Below the pieces are notes generated by a model. It searched no databases, was not told where the DNA came from, and saw only the letters and a list, made by a program, of their open reading frames with translations. Position numbers and translations under genes: made by a program. A DNA stretch of 64,000 nt, taken from Porphyra umbilicalis. Its lineage: Eukaryota > Rhodophyta > Bangiophyceae > Bangiales > Bangiaceae. Shown one piece after another: positions 1 to 11,394 of this stretch (the first letter of the stretch is position 1; every line of letters starts with the position of its first letter). The stretch covers positions 62,001 to 126,000 of the forward strand of contig KV918854.1 of assembly GCA_002049455.2 (NCBI GenBank), read 5' to 3'.

Positions 1-2490
1 GGTCGTGGGGGGGGGGGGGCTGGGAGTTTGCCCTCTCGGCCGTCGTCGGGCGCATCCGTGCGTCAGAGTTTGGCTTAAAGGGAGAGGGCCGGGGACGCCC
101 CCGCCGCCGCCGCCGCGCGCGTGGCCGCAACGATGGCGTCCACGTCCGCGGCGCCAGCAGTTGGCCGTCGCGGGGGGGAGTGGGCGCGTGTGCGGGGTCG
201 GCAGACGCACCGATGCGCGCTGGCGGGGGGGGGGGCTGGTCGGGCAGAGCAGAGGGGGACGAGGCAGCCAGAAAGGACACAGGCGTCGGGAGCGTGCAGA
301 GGGGCACGCACGGCCGTGACGGTGTTAAAAAATGTTGTCTCTCCAATGAAGAAGCTCTGAAACTAGGTTCAAGCCAGATCAAATCGCCAACAATCCGCCG
401 GTTGTCAAACAGCAGGGGTGGCTGCACAGCGCGTTGATGAAATCTCGTGTCAGGTTCCAAGGTATCTGCAACAAGGCCGAACCGTATTGCTGCTCGACCC
501 CTTTGCGTTCAGAGAGAGATCGAAAATGAGTACATAACTCCTCTTTGCCCAATCTTTAAGGAGAAGTTCACATCCTTCGAGACATATGTTGCGAGACTCG
601 CCGCAATGATCCCTCGGAGGTCTCGGGGAAGAAGTGGAGCAAGACCCTGACGGAGGAAAGGATGTGACACCGGCCAGCATTGAGGATACATGCCAAAGAT
701 GCATTGAAAGACACGGTCGCTTTATTGTTGCTCGGCGCGGGCACGGGTGGCAGAGCAGACACGAAATCGATAAGAAAGCCACGGTGTGCTACAGAGTCAC
801 GCAGACATGTAGCTAACTGCACACAGCCGCAAACTCTGACAGAGCTACAGGCCACCGGACAACAGCAAGCTCACCATGTCAGCGACTCGCGGACACCACG
901 CATGCATGTGCGTATGACACAAGTTACTCGACTTCGATGTCAGCAACACCCATTGGTTTGCAAAGAAACAGAAGCCAAGAAAGAGGAAGCCATCGCACAT
1001 ATGCATGGTAAGGATACATGGGGGACGGGCGAGCGAACACGAAAAAGAAGTACGTGGTCAGTTCATCCAACCCATCCACCACCCACCCACCGCGCGCGTC
1101 ACACTATCCACACTGCGCCAGTGTGGATCCCCACCCAATCGCCACCACCACTAGTCCAGCGACTGCAAACGTCGTCCGGCCCGTCGTAGAGTGACTCCCC
1201 CCCGCCCCCGTGCGAGCTGGAGAGAATGCGTGGGATGGAGGGGATGCAGATAAGAATACGACAGGAACGAGGGCGGTCGGCAGGAGGGTGGGCGGGGCGA
1301 TCGAACAGAGGGTGGCCGGGGCTTCCGGCCAGGAGGGTGGGTGGGGCGGTCGACCAGAGGGTGGGCGGGGCGGTCCGCCAGGAGGGTGGGCCGAGCGGTC
1401 GGCCAGGAGAGCGAGCGGGGATGTTGGCAGCACTTGTGCACTTGGGCGGCAGCCAGGAGCGGGGCTGGGGGCAGCATGGCAGTCACCTGCACACATGCCG
1501 AGGGCGCGCATTGGCGCCGCCCAGCACTTCGAATTATTATTAATCGCCCCGCTATCCCCAAGCACAAGGCTTGACGTTTTCCAGCCCGCTGGTTGGCTGC
1601 CCGGTTGACCGGGGGCGCATCCTGGGTCCCCATTGGTAGCAGACTATCATGCCAACAGGTACTGAACAAAGTCTGGCTGACACAAGCTACGACGGTGAGG
1701 CGTCCGAGCAGAGGTCTCCATGTGCCCGCAAGAATGCATACTGTGTACGCCAAGTCTGCCTTGAACTGGGTGTGAAGGGTGCCGTTTGATCGCGCAAGGA
1801 GGACCTGCCCCATGACCCTGCCAGAGCTCTGCACGGCAATGCCAGCAGCCGTCCCACTCTAGCGACACCGTTTGCGCCCCCATCCTCCCCGACCCCCTCG
1901 GCATGTATGTGCAGCCCCCCTCGCCCCCCCCCCCCTGCCAGCAGGAGAAAGGAGTGGGAGAGGACAGGAAAGGAGGCAAGCACAAGTGTCCGTGGTTGGG
2001 CGGTGCCCGCAGCTATTGGGAGTAGACGAGTACGCACATGGGTAGGGGTGACCAGGTGGGTGGGGTAAGAAGGTCTCTGGGGGTGTCAGAAAGCCTTCTC
2101 AGACAGAGCCTTTTAGAGATCGACACAGCGACATTTGCGAGGATGGTGTCACGAGGTTTGCTGCATGGAAAAACATTTCTCTCACGACCTCTCACGGTTC
2201 GCATATATTTTAAGTTCTCCGTGACCCAATTTGACAACGTGCTGTGTGTACTGCAGTCGGCCGACCCTGCAATCGGGATCTGCGTGGGCCCGTGCCCGTC
2301 ACACATGGGATCGAAAGATTCGTGCCTCGGGTACGCTGCCCGGTAGTGAAAGGTTGCAGGTTCGAATCGGTTGGGGTGCAATTCCCCTCCACTCCATTTT
2401 TTATTTTTCCTTGCAATTATTTAATTTTTTTCAATGTTTTATTTTCCATAGCGTAGTTTAGAGCTATGTTGTTTTTATCCTGAGGTATTC
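1..2490. other. Region without a supportable gene
   Basis: All reading frames here are short or low-complexity, and none shows a recognisable domain. The first 350 bases are G-rich with runs of G; 350-1100 is closer to average composition. A minisatellite lies at 1286-1410. Near 2355-2402 there is a tRNA B-box-like GGTTCGAATC followed by a T-run, but no foldable tRNA. I see nothing else to annotate. Confidence 0.5.
1286..1410. repeat. Minisatellite, 24-25 bp unit, about five copies
   Basis: Five consecutive units begin GGTGG and alternate between two variants, one ending in a CAGAG block and one ending in a CAGGAG block. Unit lengths are 24, 25, 24, 25 and about 26 bases. The alternation suggests a two-unit higher-order repeat of about 49 bp. 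The array is open in several frames on both strands, so the overlapping reading frames are not evidence of a gene. Confidence 0.75.
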
Positions 2491-2543
2491 AGCCGAGGAA
2501 CTCGGCTGTACTGGTCAAGATGGCCAAAACTGTGTGTGTGTAA
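2491..2543 (+). repeat. Dispersed repeat, copy A
   Basis: The segment opens with a perfect hairpin (AGCCGAG, loop GAA, CTCGGCT), continues with a TGTACT block and GATGGCCAAAAC, and ends in a TG-dinucleotide stretch. The same order of blocks is found inverted at 8036-8088 and, more diverged, at 41695-41750. Such conserved short blocks at scattered sites usually mark the ends of a transposon family; which one is not shown. Confidence 0.6.
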
Positions 2544-2715
2544 CGCCATTTTCAAGCTGAGACGGTAGTTTTCAAATCGGGAATTGCACGACTGTTGTGA
2601 CAGTACGATGGCTGCATCGTCGCACTTGCCGGATTTATTGCGATTTTCAACGGCCGGATCGGGAGTGATGGACAAAACAGAGTGTGTGTAACGCTAGTTT
2701 CACATGACGCGACCT

Positions 2716-5700
2716 TTATCCAGTGAATCCAGTGAATGTTGGGCATTGGATGCTGGTGTGGAGTTCAGTGCGAGAAACCCTTGTCCACTTGAAGAGGTGT
2801 TGCCGCCCAGTGCCCACCGCCTCTCGCACCGACGCCCGCACATGCGTCTCCCTCTGGTGGCGCGGCGTTACGCGCCACCCCCCCCCCGCCCCCCCTGCTC
2901 CTGTCGCCTGGTCGTGCACCCGCCTGCCCCCCCCCCCCCCTCTGACGGAGGGCAGGCCACCCGCCGCCCCCACCGCAACGGCGTTTGCCGGGTGCGGCGT
3001 GTCGGCACCGCGTGACGACGCGGCGGTCGCGGGGACCCCCCCCTGGGGCGGCGGTGGCCGCCCGGCGGCCATCTTGCTCGTGGCGGCGGGCGACGCGCGC
3101 GGCGGGCGACGCGCGCGGCGGGCAGCGGCGCCGCTGCCGCCGCCGCGTCGGCAGCTGGCGCGACGGTACGGGGCGCCCCGGGCGGTGACAGCACGCGCGA
3201 GCGGCGTGGGGGACGGTGCCACCGTCGGCGGCTACACGGGCGTGCCGGCCGTCCCTGGCGCGGCGGCCGCGACTGCTGTGTCCGCCCCGCCCGTCGGCGT
3301 CACCGCCGCCGCCACGCCGGTCGGCTGCCGCGCCGCCGCCGGCGACCGCCGCTGTCGGCGGTCGGCGGGCGCGCCCTTGGCGGCCCGCCGCCACCCCGCA
3401 CCCGCTGCCGCCGCGGGGGCCACCCGCCGCCGCCCCAACCGCCACCCGCCGCCGCCCCAACCGCCGCCCGCCCCGGTCGCCGACGGCCCCCCCCGTCGCC
3501 GCCCGCCGACGGCGTCGGCTCGGCGGTCGACCGTGGGCCGCCGCCGCCGCCGCCGCCGCCGCCACCGCCGCCGGCACACGATGCGGGCGACGCTGGCCCA
3601 GCAGGCGGCGCCCCCAACGTCCCACCGGCGTTCGCCGGCGGCGCGGTCGCGCACGGATCGGCCGCCACGCCCCCCGCGGCGGCGGCGGCGCCCCCCCCCC
3701 CTCTCTCCCTCACCGCCGCGGGCGCCTGTTCCCCCCCCCCCACCGCCGCCGCCGCCGGCGGCCAACGACCCGGGTCCGTCCGCGGCGCCCCCCCGCCCTT
3801 GTCCTCACTGCCGCCGGCGACCGGCGCCACGTCGGCGGCGCCGCCGGTACGGCGCCATGGCCGGCGGCGGGGGCGGTTGCGCTGCTGGTGCCCGCCGGTG
3901 GGGGTGCTGCGGACGGGCGGGCGGGTGGCGCCGCGCGGCGGGCGGTGGAGGCGGGGGGAGGGCGGGGGGGGGGACCCCGTGCCGCCCGTGCGCGTGCTGG
4001 CAGCGGCGTCACTGCCTGCTTTGGCAGGGTGACCGCTGGCGCGACCGGGCGGGGACGACGCGGTCGGGCGGTCGCAGGGGGCGGCGGCCGCCGCCGTGCG
4101 CCTCGGTGGGTGGTCATTGGCGCGTGATGGCGCGGGCAGTGGTCGGCACCGCCGCCGCCGCCCCCACACCTGCCGCCGCCGCGAGGAGTTGCTGCTGCGG
4201 GCGCGCCTACGTTGTGTTGCTGGGAGGCCACGGCGGCGGCGCAGGGGAGGACGGGGGTGGGCAGGTGCCATGCTGCTACCTTGACGCGCTCGGCGTTTGC
4301 GCCGCTGGCGCCGTTTGGCAGCGCGGGGCACGGCGCCCCCACGCATTTCGGCGCCGGGTTGCCGCTGGTGGCGGCATTGCCCTCCCCCCTCCCTACATCC
4401 CCGCCTCTGATCCCCCCCCCCCGGCATCTCAATGGCTAGTGGCGAGCTACCCGAGGCGGTGGCACTGCGTCTCTACCTTCGTCACCTCCGCGACGGCAGC
4501 CACCGTTGCCTCGCCGCCGCGGCGGCGGCGGCACACAGTTAACGGCGGCTGAGCCGTCGGGGGGCGGGCGGTGGTTGTCGGCGGTCCCCGCGGAGCGTTG
4601 GGGACGGCCCTGCCCGTGGGCGGGGTCCTCGGCTGCGCGGCGGTCTTTGGCGGCAGCGGTGGTCTGCTCCCGTCCGCCTGCGACGGACGGCCGGCGGCGG
4701 CGGCGGCGGGGGCGGCACACCGGCCGACCGCGGCGCGGGCGGGAGCGGCGTGGCCACCACCGCCGTGTTATGACTTGCGACCGCGGTGGCGGCGGCGGCG
4801 GCGGCGACGCGCGGCGGCACGGGTCGGCCGCAGCGTCACGGGTGGCGGCGGCGGCGACGGTAGCGGCGGCAGTCTTCGGCGCCGCCCCCTACCTCTGCAG
4901 CGCATCCATGGGCGCGGTCGACGCGGCGAGACCGCAGCGTCGGTGTCGCGCCGCGGACGCGGTACGTGGGATCAGCGGGTGGTGTCTGGCGTCGCCACCG
5001 CGCCGCTGCCGCCGCCGCTGCCGCCGTTGCGCGCCGGCGTCCTCCCTGTTGGGCAGGGGCACCACACCGCTGCGCGGCACGGTCGCCGCTGCGACCGGCG
5101 ATGGCCGCGGTGTGGCGGCTATCGGACACGCCCGCCTGCCCGCGACGACTGCGCCGCAATTCGTTGCGGTAGGCTGCGGAGGTGGGGGGGGGGGGGTGCG
5201 GCGGCAGCGGCGCCGCGGCGGTGGGCTGCCCGCTTTGCCTGTCTGGGCGGCTTGTGCGCCCTTCTCGACCGACCGGTTTGCCGAGTGCTTCGTACCGGCG
5301 CGCTGTAATCAGCGCGGCTGGCGGCGCAGCCGCAAGCGACGGTGACGGCAGTGCGGCGGGGGGTGGTTCTGGCAAGTCTGGCGGGACAGACCTCTGTGCT
5401 GGAACGGCAGTCTCACACTGGCACGGCACCTGCTGCGCTGTTGCTCGTTTTGTTCTTTTTTTTTTCTGTTTGTCCATGGCGCTTGCCCCGCTGGACTTTT
5501 TCGGGTGGCAAGCTTGAAACTGTTAGGAGCACGCAAAATTGTGTCTATATTTGTGCCTCACCCGTCGTTCTTCTGTACTTCGTTCGCGGCCTGTGCGTGC
5601 TTCGATACTGCCTGCATTCATGTTGTGTACGTGCCGTACCGTACGTGCGTGCGCTCCCTGCACTCCCCGGCCACCACGCAGCGCGGGAGCAGGAGGAGCC

Positions 5701-8020
5701 CCCCTCGGTCGCGGCGGCATTGACGCCCGCCGGCCGCCGGCGCGGCGGCCCACGCGGCGACCGGCGCGGCCGCCGGCGGCGCGCCGCCCGCGCGCAGCGG
5801 GCGCGCCGGCGCGCGGGCGGCGGCGCTGGCCACCGACTTGCACATGGCGGTGGTGCCACCGCCCCCCCCCCCCTCCACCTCTCCCCCCCACCCCCCCTCA
5901 CCTCGGCGCAACAGCCTCGCACGAACAGCGTCGCAGGCAGCGTGGCGTGCCGGGTGCCAGCCGCGCCACGGCCGCGGCCCGCGGCGTCCTCGTCCCTGTT
6001 GCGAGACGTCCGCGTGCCGCAACCGTGGGGGGAAGCCGCCGCCGATGGGGGGGGGAGCCGCCGTCGAGGAGCGCGCCACCGCCACGTGGCGGCGCCCCGT
6101 CGCCCCGTCGGGCAGCGGCGGCGGCCGCCGCAGCGTCGGCAGGGGCACGGCGCTCGGTATGCGCCCCGTCGACGCGCCTCGCCGCGAGAGCCGCGCGGCG
6201 CAACGTCCGTCGGCCGTGCCGCGCCGACCGCCAGTGTGGCCGCGCTGCCGCGCGCACGGGGGCGCCGCCGCCCACGGCGCCGGCCGCCACCGCTGCCGCC
6301 GCCACCGCCCGTCGTGCCGCGCGCGGCCGCCGCCGCCGCTGCGCGTCGGCGGCGGCGGCGGCGGCGCACTCGCTGCCACGTCTTCGGCAGCGGCGGCGGC
6401 GCCGCCGCCGTCATACCGTTGCCGACCGCGACAGCGACCCGCCGCCGGCTCACGGGCGGGGGGGGGAGGATGGGGTGCAACCCCGCTGCCGCCCGCCGCC
6501 GCGACGCGCCGCAGCCGCCGTCGGTCAGGTGGCGGTGGCGGCGCCGTTGCGGCCGCGGCGGCGGGCCGCCGACGCGGGCCGCCGCCGGCCGATGCGGCTG
6601 ACAGACGGCGCGTCGCGCTGCCCAACCGCCACGCGCACGCTGCCGTCGCCGCAACGGCGGCAACGGTACCAGTGACAACGGCGATCAGCTGCTGGCATGG
6701 CCGCGGTGCGGCCGCCGCGCTGGCAGCAGGAGGGTGGCGCGGAAGACGGTGAGCAGGGGGGGCGGCGGGCAACACCGCCACACTGACGGCCACGCGGCGC
6801 CCGGGGGCGGTCGAGCGCCGCGACCCGGTCAACCCGCCTCCGCCAGTGGCGCTACCACCGCTGCGTCGGGGGGGCGCCCCCCCCCCCCCCCGCCCCTTCC
6901 CCCCCCCGCCCCGGAAAGCCTCCCTGTCGTCCCTCCCCCGCCACGCGCGGCGGGGCGGACAGCCGCGGTGTGTTTGTGCCGGGCCGCGTCGACGGCGACG
7001 GCGGTGCTCGCTGTACGCCGCGCGCGCGCCAGCAGGCACCGACCGCGGCGGCTGCCACCCACAGCCGGCGGCAGCCGTGGCGGCGGCCGACGGCGGCCAC
7101 GCCGCGCCCGCCGCTGCGGTCGGCGCACGCCGGCGTGTCGCCGCCACGGGCCTCGGTTGTGCGACCGGCGGTCGCGCGGGCAGGGCGGCGGGCGCCCCAC
7201 CCCCGCTGCCGCCCCCTCCCAGCCACCCGCGGGCGGCCAGGCGCCCGCCCGTCGACGCCACTGCCGACGGCAGGCGGCTGAGTGCAGCGCCGCCGCCGGC
7301 GGCCGCCGACGAGTAGGTGGGGGCCCCACGCCGACGTCGCGCCCTCGGCGGCGGCCGACGCCCACGGAACTTCCGATCGATGTGTTCCAGACGGGGTGGC
7401 GGTGCCGGCGGCCGCCGCCGCCGCCCCGTGCCGCCGCCTCTGAGGGCACCTCCCGCCCCAGCGTCGGCGGCGCCGGGACGGGCAGTCCCCGCCCGGTCCG
7501 CCGCGCCGCGGGGGGCTCGCCGCCGACTCGTTTGGCGACAGCGCCAACACCATTCGCCGCCCGTGTGTCCAGGCGCCACTAGAGAGACTGCGCCGCCGGT
7601 CGCCTGCCCATCCTAGACGGGGTAGGGGCGGCGGGCAGGCACGCCCCGGCTCGAGACGCCGCGGCCGCCACCGCCGCCGCCGCGACAGCCGCCGCCGCGA
7701 CGTCCATCGCTACGGCATCGACGGAGCAAAAGGACGGGGCGGGGGTACGACGCGCAGTTGCGCAGGGCCTCGTGTGTGGCGGGGGGAGGGGGGCGGTGAC
7801 GGACGCTGCCGCGAACGGGGGTCACCCACAGAGTTGGCGTGCTCGATCTGCGGGGCGGCGCGAAACTTGGTGAGAAGGCCGACGCGCTGAGTCGACTTTT
7901 CAAAGTGTGAAACATACAGGTGAGTTTTGAGCAAGGGCAGCAAAAGTACGACGTTGGTGGCAGTTCTGTACTTGCAGCGCCTGCCTGGAAGCCTTGGTCC
8001 ATCTGCTCGAAAATGAAAGG
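2716..8020. other. Extreme-GC, low-complexity block without a supportable gene
   Basis: More than 5 kb dominated by CCG, GGC and GCC runs and by homopolymers of C or G. Clear triplet runs include those near 3538-3572, 4683-4720 and 4785-4815. Long frames are open in many overlapping registers on both strands, as expected when AT-containing stop codons are rare. Their translations are mostly Arg, Ala, Gly and Pro without recognisable domains. The edges (2450-2720 and 7860-8090) are much more AT-rich and carry the inverted dispersed repeat copies A and B. Genes could hide here; I cannot support one. Confidence 0.5.
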
Positions 8021-8035
8021 ACACGCACAGAAGTG

Positions 8036-8088
8036 ACACACACAGGTGGTTTTGGCCATCGTGCCGAGTACAGCCAAGTTCCTCGGCT
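8036..8088 (-). repeat. Dispersed repeat, copy B (inverted relative to copy A)
   Basis: Read on the minus strand this has the same block order as copy A: AGCCGAGGAACT, TTGGCTGTACT, then GATGGCCAAAAC and a TG-rich tail. The hairpin stem carries one mismatch relative to copy A. With copy A it frames a 5.6-kb interval with inverted ends. Confidence 0.6.
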
Positions 8089-8569
8089 TGACTAGTGACG
8101 GCTGACCCGGGCGGCGCGGCGCCGGTGAACGCGCCCGTCGCAACCGTTTCGGCGATGGCGGTGCCGCGGTCCACCGCGGACGCCGGGTGCGCGGCGCCGC
8201 TTTCGCGGCGGCACCGCGGCCCGCCGCGTCCGGTGGTACCGCCGCCGAGCCGCTGCCGTCGGTGGACGTGACCACCGGCGACACCGCCGCTGTCTTCTCG
8301 GACGCTGCACGAAGCGCGGGCGTGCGTCACCGCGCTGCGGCTGCGGGAGCCACCCCCACCCCACCCCGACACCCCCCCTCTCTGGGCCATCTTTTTTCTG
8401 CCGCGGGAAGGAACGGAGCGTGTGGCAGGAGTCAGCGCGCCTAAGAAAGAGAGACTTGGGGCGAGCGGACGCCTCGGCAGAGCGACGGCCCTTTCGCCGA
8501 GACCATCTGGGGTGTCGGGGGTGCCCCAGCTGCCGTAGTCCGACGGCGGGGGGGGGGACGGCGGGTGTC

Positions 8570-11011
8570 TCATCTGGCGTCGTCCCGAGGTGCGCCCCCG
8601 CCACCCGCCGTCGCCGTCGCCTCCGCCGCCACTGTCACCAGCAGCGCCTTGACGCGCACAGCGTTGTGGGTGTGCAGCGCTTCGGCGCCGGGGAGGCCGG
8701 CATCCGCCATCGCCGCCACCGCCGCCGCGCGACCGGCGAGCACGGCAGGGAGGGGGTGTTGGTGCTTCCCCCGCACCCTGGACGCTGCCCGCAGGTGGAA
8801 CGACCGCAGGCGGAGCAGCGGCTCCGGCCGCCGCACCCCGCCGCTGCAGCTGTAGTGTTGCAAAGGTGGGGCCGCGGCGCCAAGACATGGCGACGGCCGC
8901 GCCAGCCGCAACCGGCTGGCCCGCACGCGCGCCCACCCCCCCCCCCCGCCTACTGTTGCCCCGTGACCGGAGGCCGCACCCACCCACTTCGCCTCCGCGA
9001 TGAGCGTTTCTACGACCGCGTCGCCCAGCACCCACCGCCGCTCCCACATCTGGAGCGCCGCCTCGGCGAGCGGCCGCAACACAGGCTCCGCGTCCACGTC
9101 GGGCTTGTCTGGCCGCCACCACATCCCCGACCGGGGCGGCGGGGGGCGGCGGGGGGCCCCCCCACTCCCTCGCGCCCAACGCAGCAGCGGCGGTGATCGC
9201 CGCCACCAGTGTCGCCGACGGAGTGCGGCGGGCGCGGCTTTCCGAAAACCGCAGTACGGTGACGGCGGCGAGGCCGACCGCCACCACCGCCTTCGCGCGG
9301 AAGGCAAGGTTGAAGCGGCCACCGGTCGTGGGGGGGCCATGGAGCGCCGATCGCCGCCGCCGTTGCGGCTCCCCCCGTCTCCCCTTCCCCCGCCGCCACC
9401 GCCGACAAGGCGGCCACGCGACTGTTCAGCGACACGAGCGGTATGCCCGCTGCCCACGCGGGGAGGCTCCCACCACCCCTGCTGCCGCCGCCGCCGTCGC
9501 CGCCACTGCTTGCTTCTCCGGCGCCGAGCGTCTCGGCGACGGCGGCGAGGAGGTCCCGCGCCCGCTGGGAGCGGCGGCGGACACGCCAGCAGCGGGCGGC
9601 GACAGCTACCACGTCGAACTGGTGCAGGCTGTACATGTCGTGGGCAGCGTCCGCGTCGAGTGCCACGTGCCCGCCGACGCTGTCCCCTCCGCCGCTGGTA
9701 GGCACACAGGCGCCCCCGCAGCCGACAGTGGGCGCCCCCCTGTTGGGCGACGCGATGGCCGCAGAAGCCACCCCGCCATCGCGACCTGGGCGTAGCCCGG
9801 CAGCCCCTCCGCGGCCCCCGCCCCCCCCGGCACCCCGCCATCCCCGCCGCCCGCACCTTCCCCCGCGCCGCCAGTCGCCGCAGCACAAAGCGGGTCAGCA
9901 GACACACCCGTGCCGTGCGGGCGCCGAGGCGGGCCACTCAACTCTCGACGCCTCCCCCCCACGGCCCGCCGCCGCCGCAGCCGGTGGGACTGGGGAGGAG
10001 CGTGCCGCACAGGAGCGCCGATACGAAGCGGATGTAGGATACGAGCGCGCGAGCGCACCCCAACCGCACGTTTTTCTGCGTGACCGTTTGGAGGGCGGGC
10101 GGCGGCAGCCTGGCCGGCGCGCACCTACTGCGGGGCTCGCGGTGGGCGCGCGGACGGCGGTGCGGGTGGGCGCTCTTGTTCCATGCGGAACTCATGACGC
10201 TCTTCGGGGGGATGTTCTCGCTCGCGTCAGCTTGGGGGGGGGGGGGCGCTGCCGACGCGGTAGTTGTCGGCACGCCGCTCCCGCCACCCCCACTGCCTAC
10301 CGACTGCGGCGGCGACGGGCAGTCGCGGGCGGGGAGCAGCGACGCCACCGACTCAGTGCCCCCCCCCAAGGCGGGGCTGAAGGGGCCGTTGGCGACCGAC
10401 CGGGAGTTCGTCGCCGCGCTTCTGAGCGCCTTCGCGCTGGTGCCCGTAGTGGCGGCGGATGCGCTCGTGCCGCTCACAGGTGGCAGCGTCGTCGGACGCG
10501 GAGGTCCGCCTCGCCACCGGGAGTGGGGCGGCCGTCGGGGAAGCCGCCAGTCAGTCTGCGCTGCGGCGGTGGCGGCTGACACGGGGGTACTGCAGTCGCC
10601 CGAGTCACCTGGGGAAGACACCCCCCGGCCTGTCGGTCCCGTTCGCCTGCCGCTCGTGCTCGCCGAGGTGCTCCCCCCCACCCGTCGAGGGTCGCCCACC
10701 CTCGGGTGATCCCCAGGAGGTAGATTTGGGAGGGGGAGCAGTCGAAGCCGTCCACAGCGGCGGCCGCGTCGGCGGATGTGCCGGGGCAGACGGGGGAGGA
10801 CGAAGAAAAAAAAACGGCCACACCCCGCGCGACATAATAGGGGCTCCTGCTGCCGCCACCCGCCGACTGCCATTTGGGGATGCACCGAGGAGGCCCGCCG
10901 CCGATGCCCCACCCATGTCCGCCGCCCGCGGAGGTGGTGGTGGCGCCGCCGCTGCGACCACTCAAGCAGCGTCGGAGGAGAAGGGCGATCTGGGGTGTCG
11001 ATGATCGGCAC
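8570..11011 (-). pseudogene. Probable helical-repeat protein gene, frame broken
   Basis: Several minus-strand stretches look like genuine alpha-helical protein and far better than the opposite strand. They include segments near 9950-10060 (GCARALVSYIRFVSALLCG), 9880-9930 (VCLLTRFVLRRLAARGK), 9560-9650 (HQFDVVAVAARC, then RARDLLAAVAETLG), 8990-9110 (LRPLAEAALQMWERRW) and 8640-8800 (LPAVLAGRAAAVAAMADAG). They lie in different frames. Switches fall near long homopolymers, for example around 8940, 9130-9175 and 9325-9345, and an in-frame TGA sits at 9938-9940. Leucine/alanine helix pairs resemble HEAT or ARM type solenoids, but I cannot assign a family. Either the gene is decayed, it has small introns, or the homopolymer lengths are wrong in the assembly. 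The start codon is unknown. Confidence 0.35.
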
Positions 11012-11189
11012 ACTGGGCGGAATGAGGCTGGAATTAAGAGAAGAAGCGGCCTTCTCACACTGTACCTTCCAGTGTATACGAGGTCCCCCTACAAAAGTGT
11101 GAGCTCTTATTGACTCTTATTCAGAGCTCGGGGGGACCGTTCTCAGACGGGGGGACCGCTGGGGGGACCACTTACCACGACTTGAGATC

Positions 11190-11281
11190 GGGGGGGGACT
11201 GGGGGAGGAAATCTAAGTGCGAATCGTATTAGGGCGGCCGCGCCCGGGCTTCGCCCGGGCGCGGCCGCCCAGTCCCCCCCC
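11190..11281. repeat. Nested inverted repeat with a perfect 18-bp GC hairpin
   Basis: At 11232-11249 and 11253-11270 two perfect 18-base arms (GGGCGGCCGCGCCCGGGC and its complement) flank a 3-base loop, TTC. Outside them GGGGGGGGACTGGG at 11190-11203 is matched by its complement at 11268-11281, which overlaps the inner arm by three bases. Just upstream GGGGGGACC occurs three times (11130, 11149, 11161). No reading frame explains this. Confidence 0.85.
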
Positions 11282-11286
11282 GCGGA

Positions 11287-11394
11287 TAATCATTCCTGTG
11301 CTCGGGTAAAATGATTATAATCAACCCCTTGATTGTACATCGTATGGGGCGATACATTGATTATGATCATTTTACGCGAGCACAGGAATGATTA
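11287..11394. repeat. 108-bp palindromic element with 38-bp arms
   Basis: The left arm (11287-11324, starting TAATCATTCCTGTGCTCG) and the right arm (11357-11394) are near-perfect reverse complements around a 32-base loop. The element is AT-rich, in contrast to the GC-rich hairpin 17 bases upstream. Size and symmetry fit a minimal foldback or miniature inverted-repeat element. No clear target duplication is visible at the ends. Confidence 0.75.

Noticed and set aside
2331-2402. tRNA-like sequence with GGTTCGAATC and a T-run
   Set aside because: I could not pair an acceptor stem or anticodon arm on either strand; only the B-box-like motif is there.
2723-4552. 609-codon plus-strand frame in the GC block
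   Set aside because: The composition is mostly Arg, Pro, Ala and Gly, other frames over the same bases are also open, and there is no motif. High GC removes stop codons by chance.
5618-7579. 653-codon minus-strand frame
   Set aside because: Same reason: overlapping open frames on both strands and a triplet-repeat translation without any recognisable domain.
10190-10709. Plus-strand protein-like frame opposite the helical gene
   Set aside because: It has G/C third positions, but the minus strand is equally good there and much better on both sides, so the minus strand was preferred.
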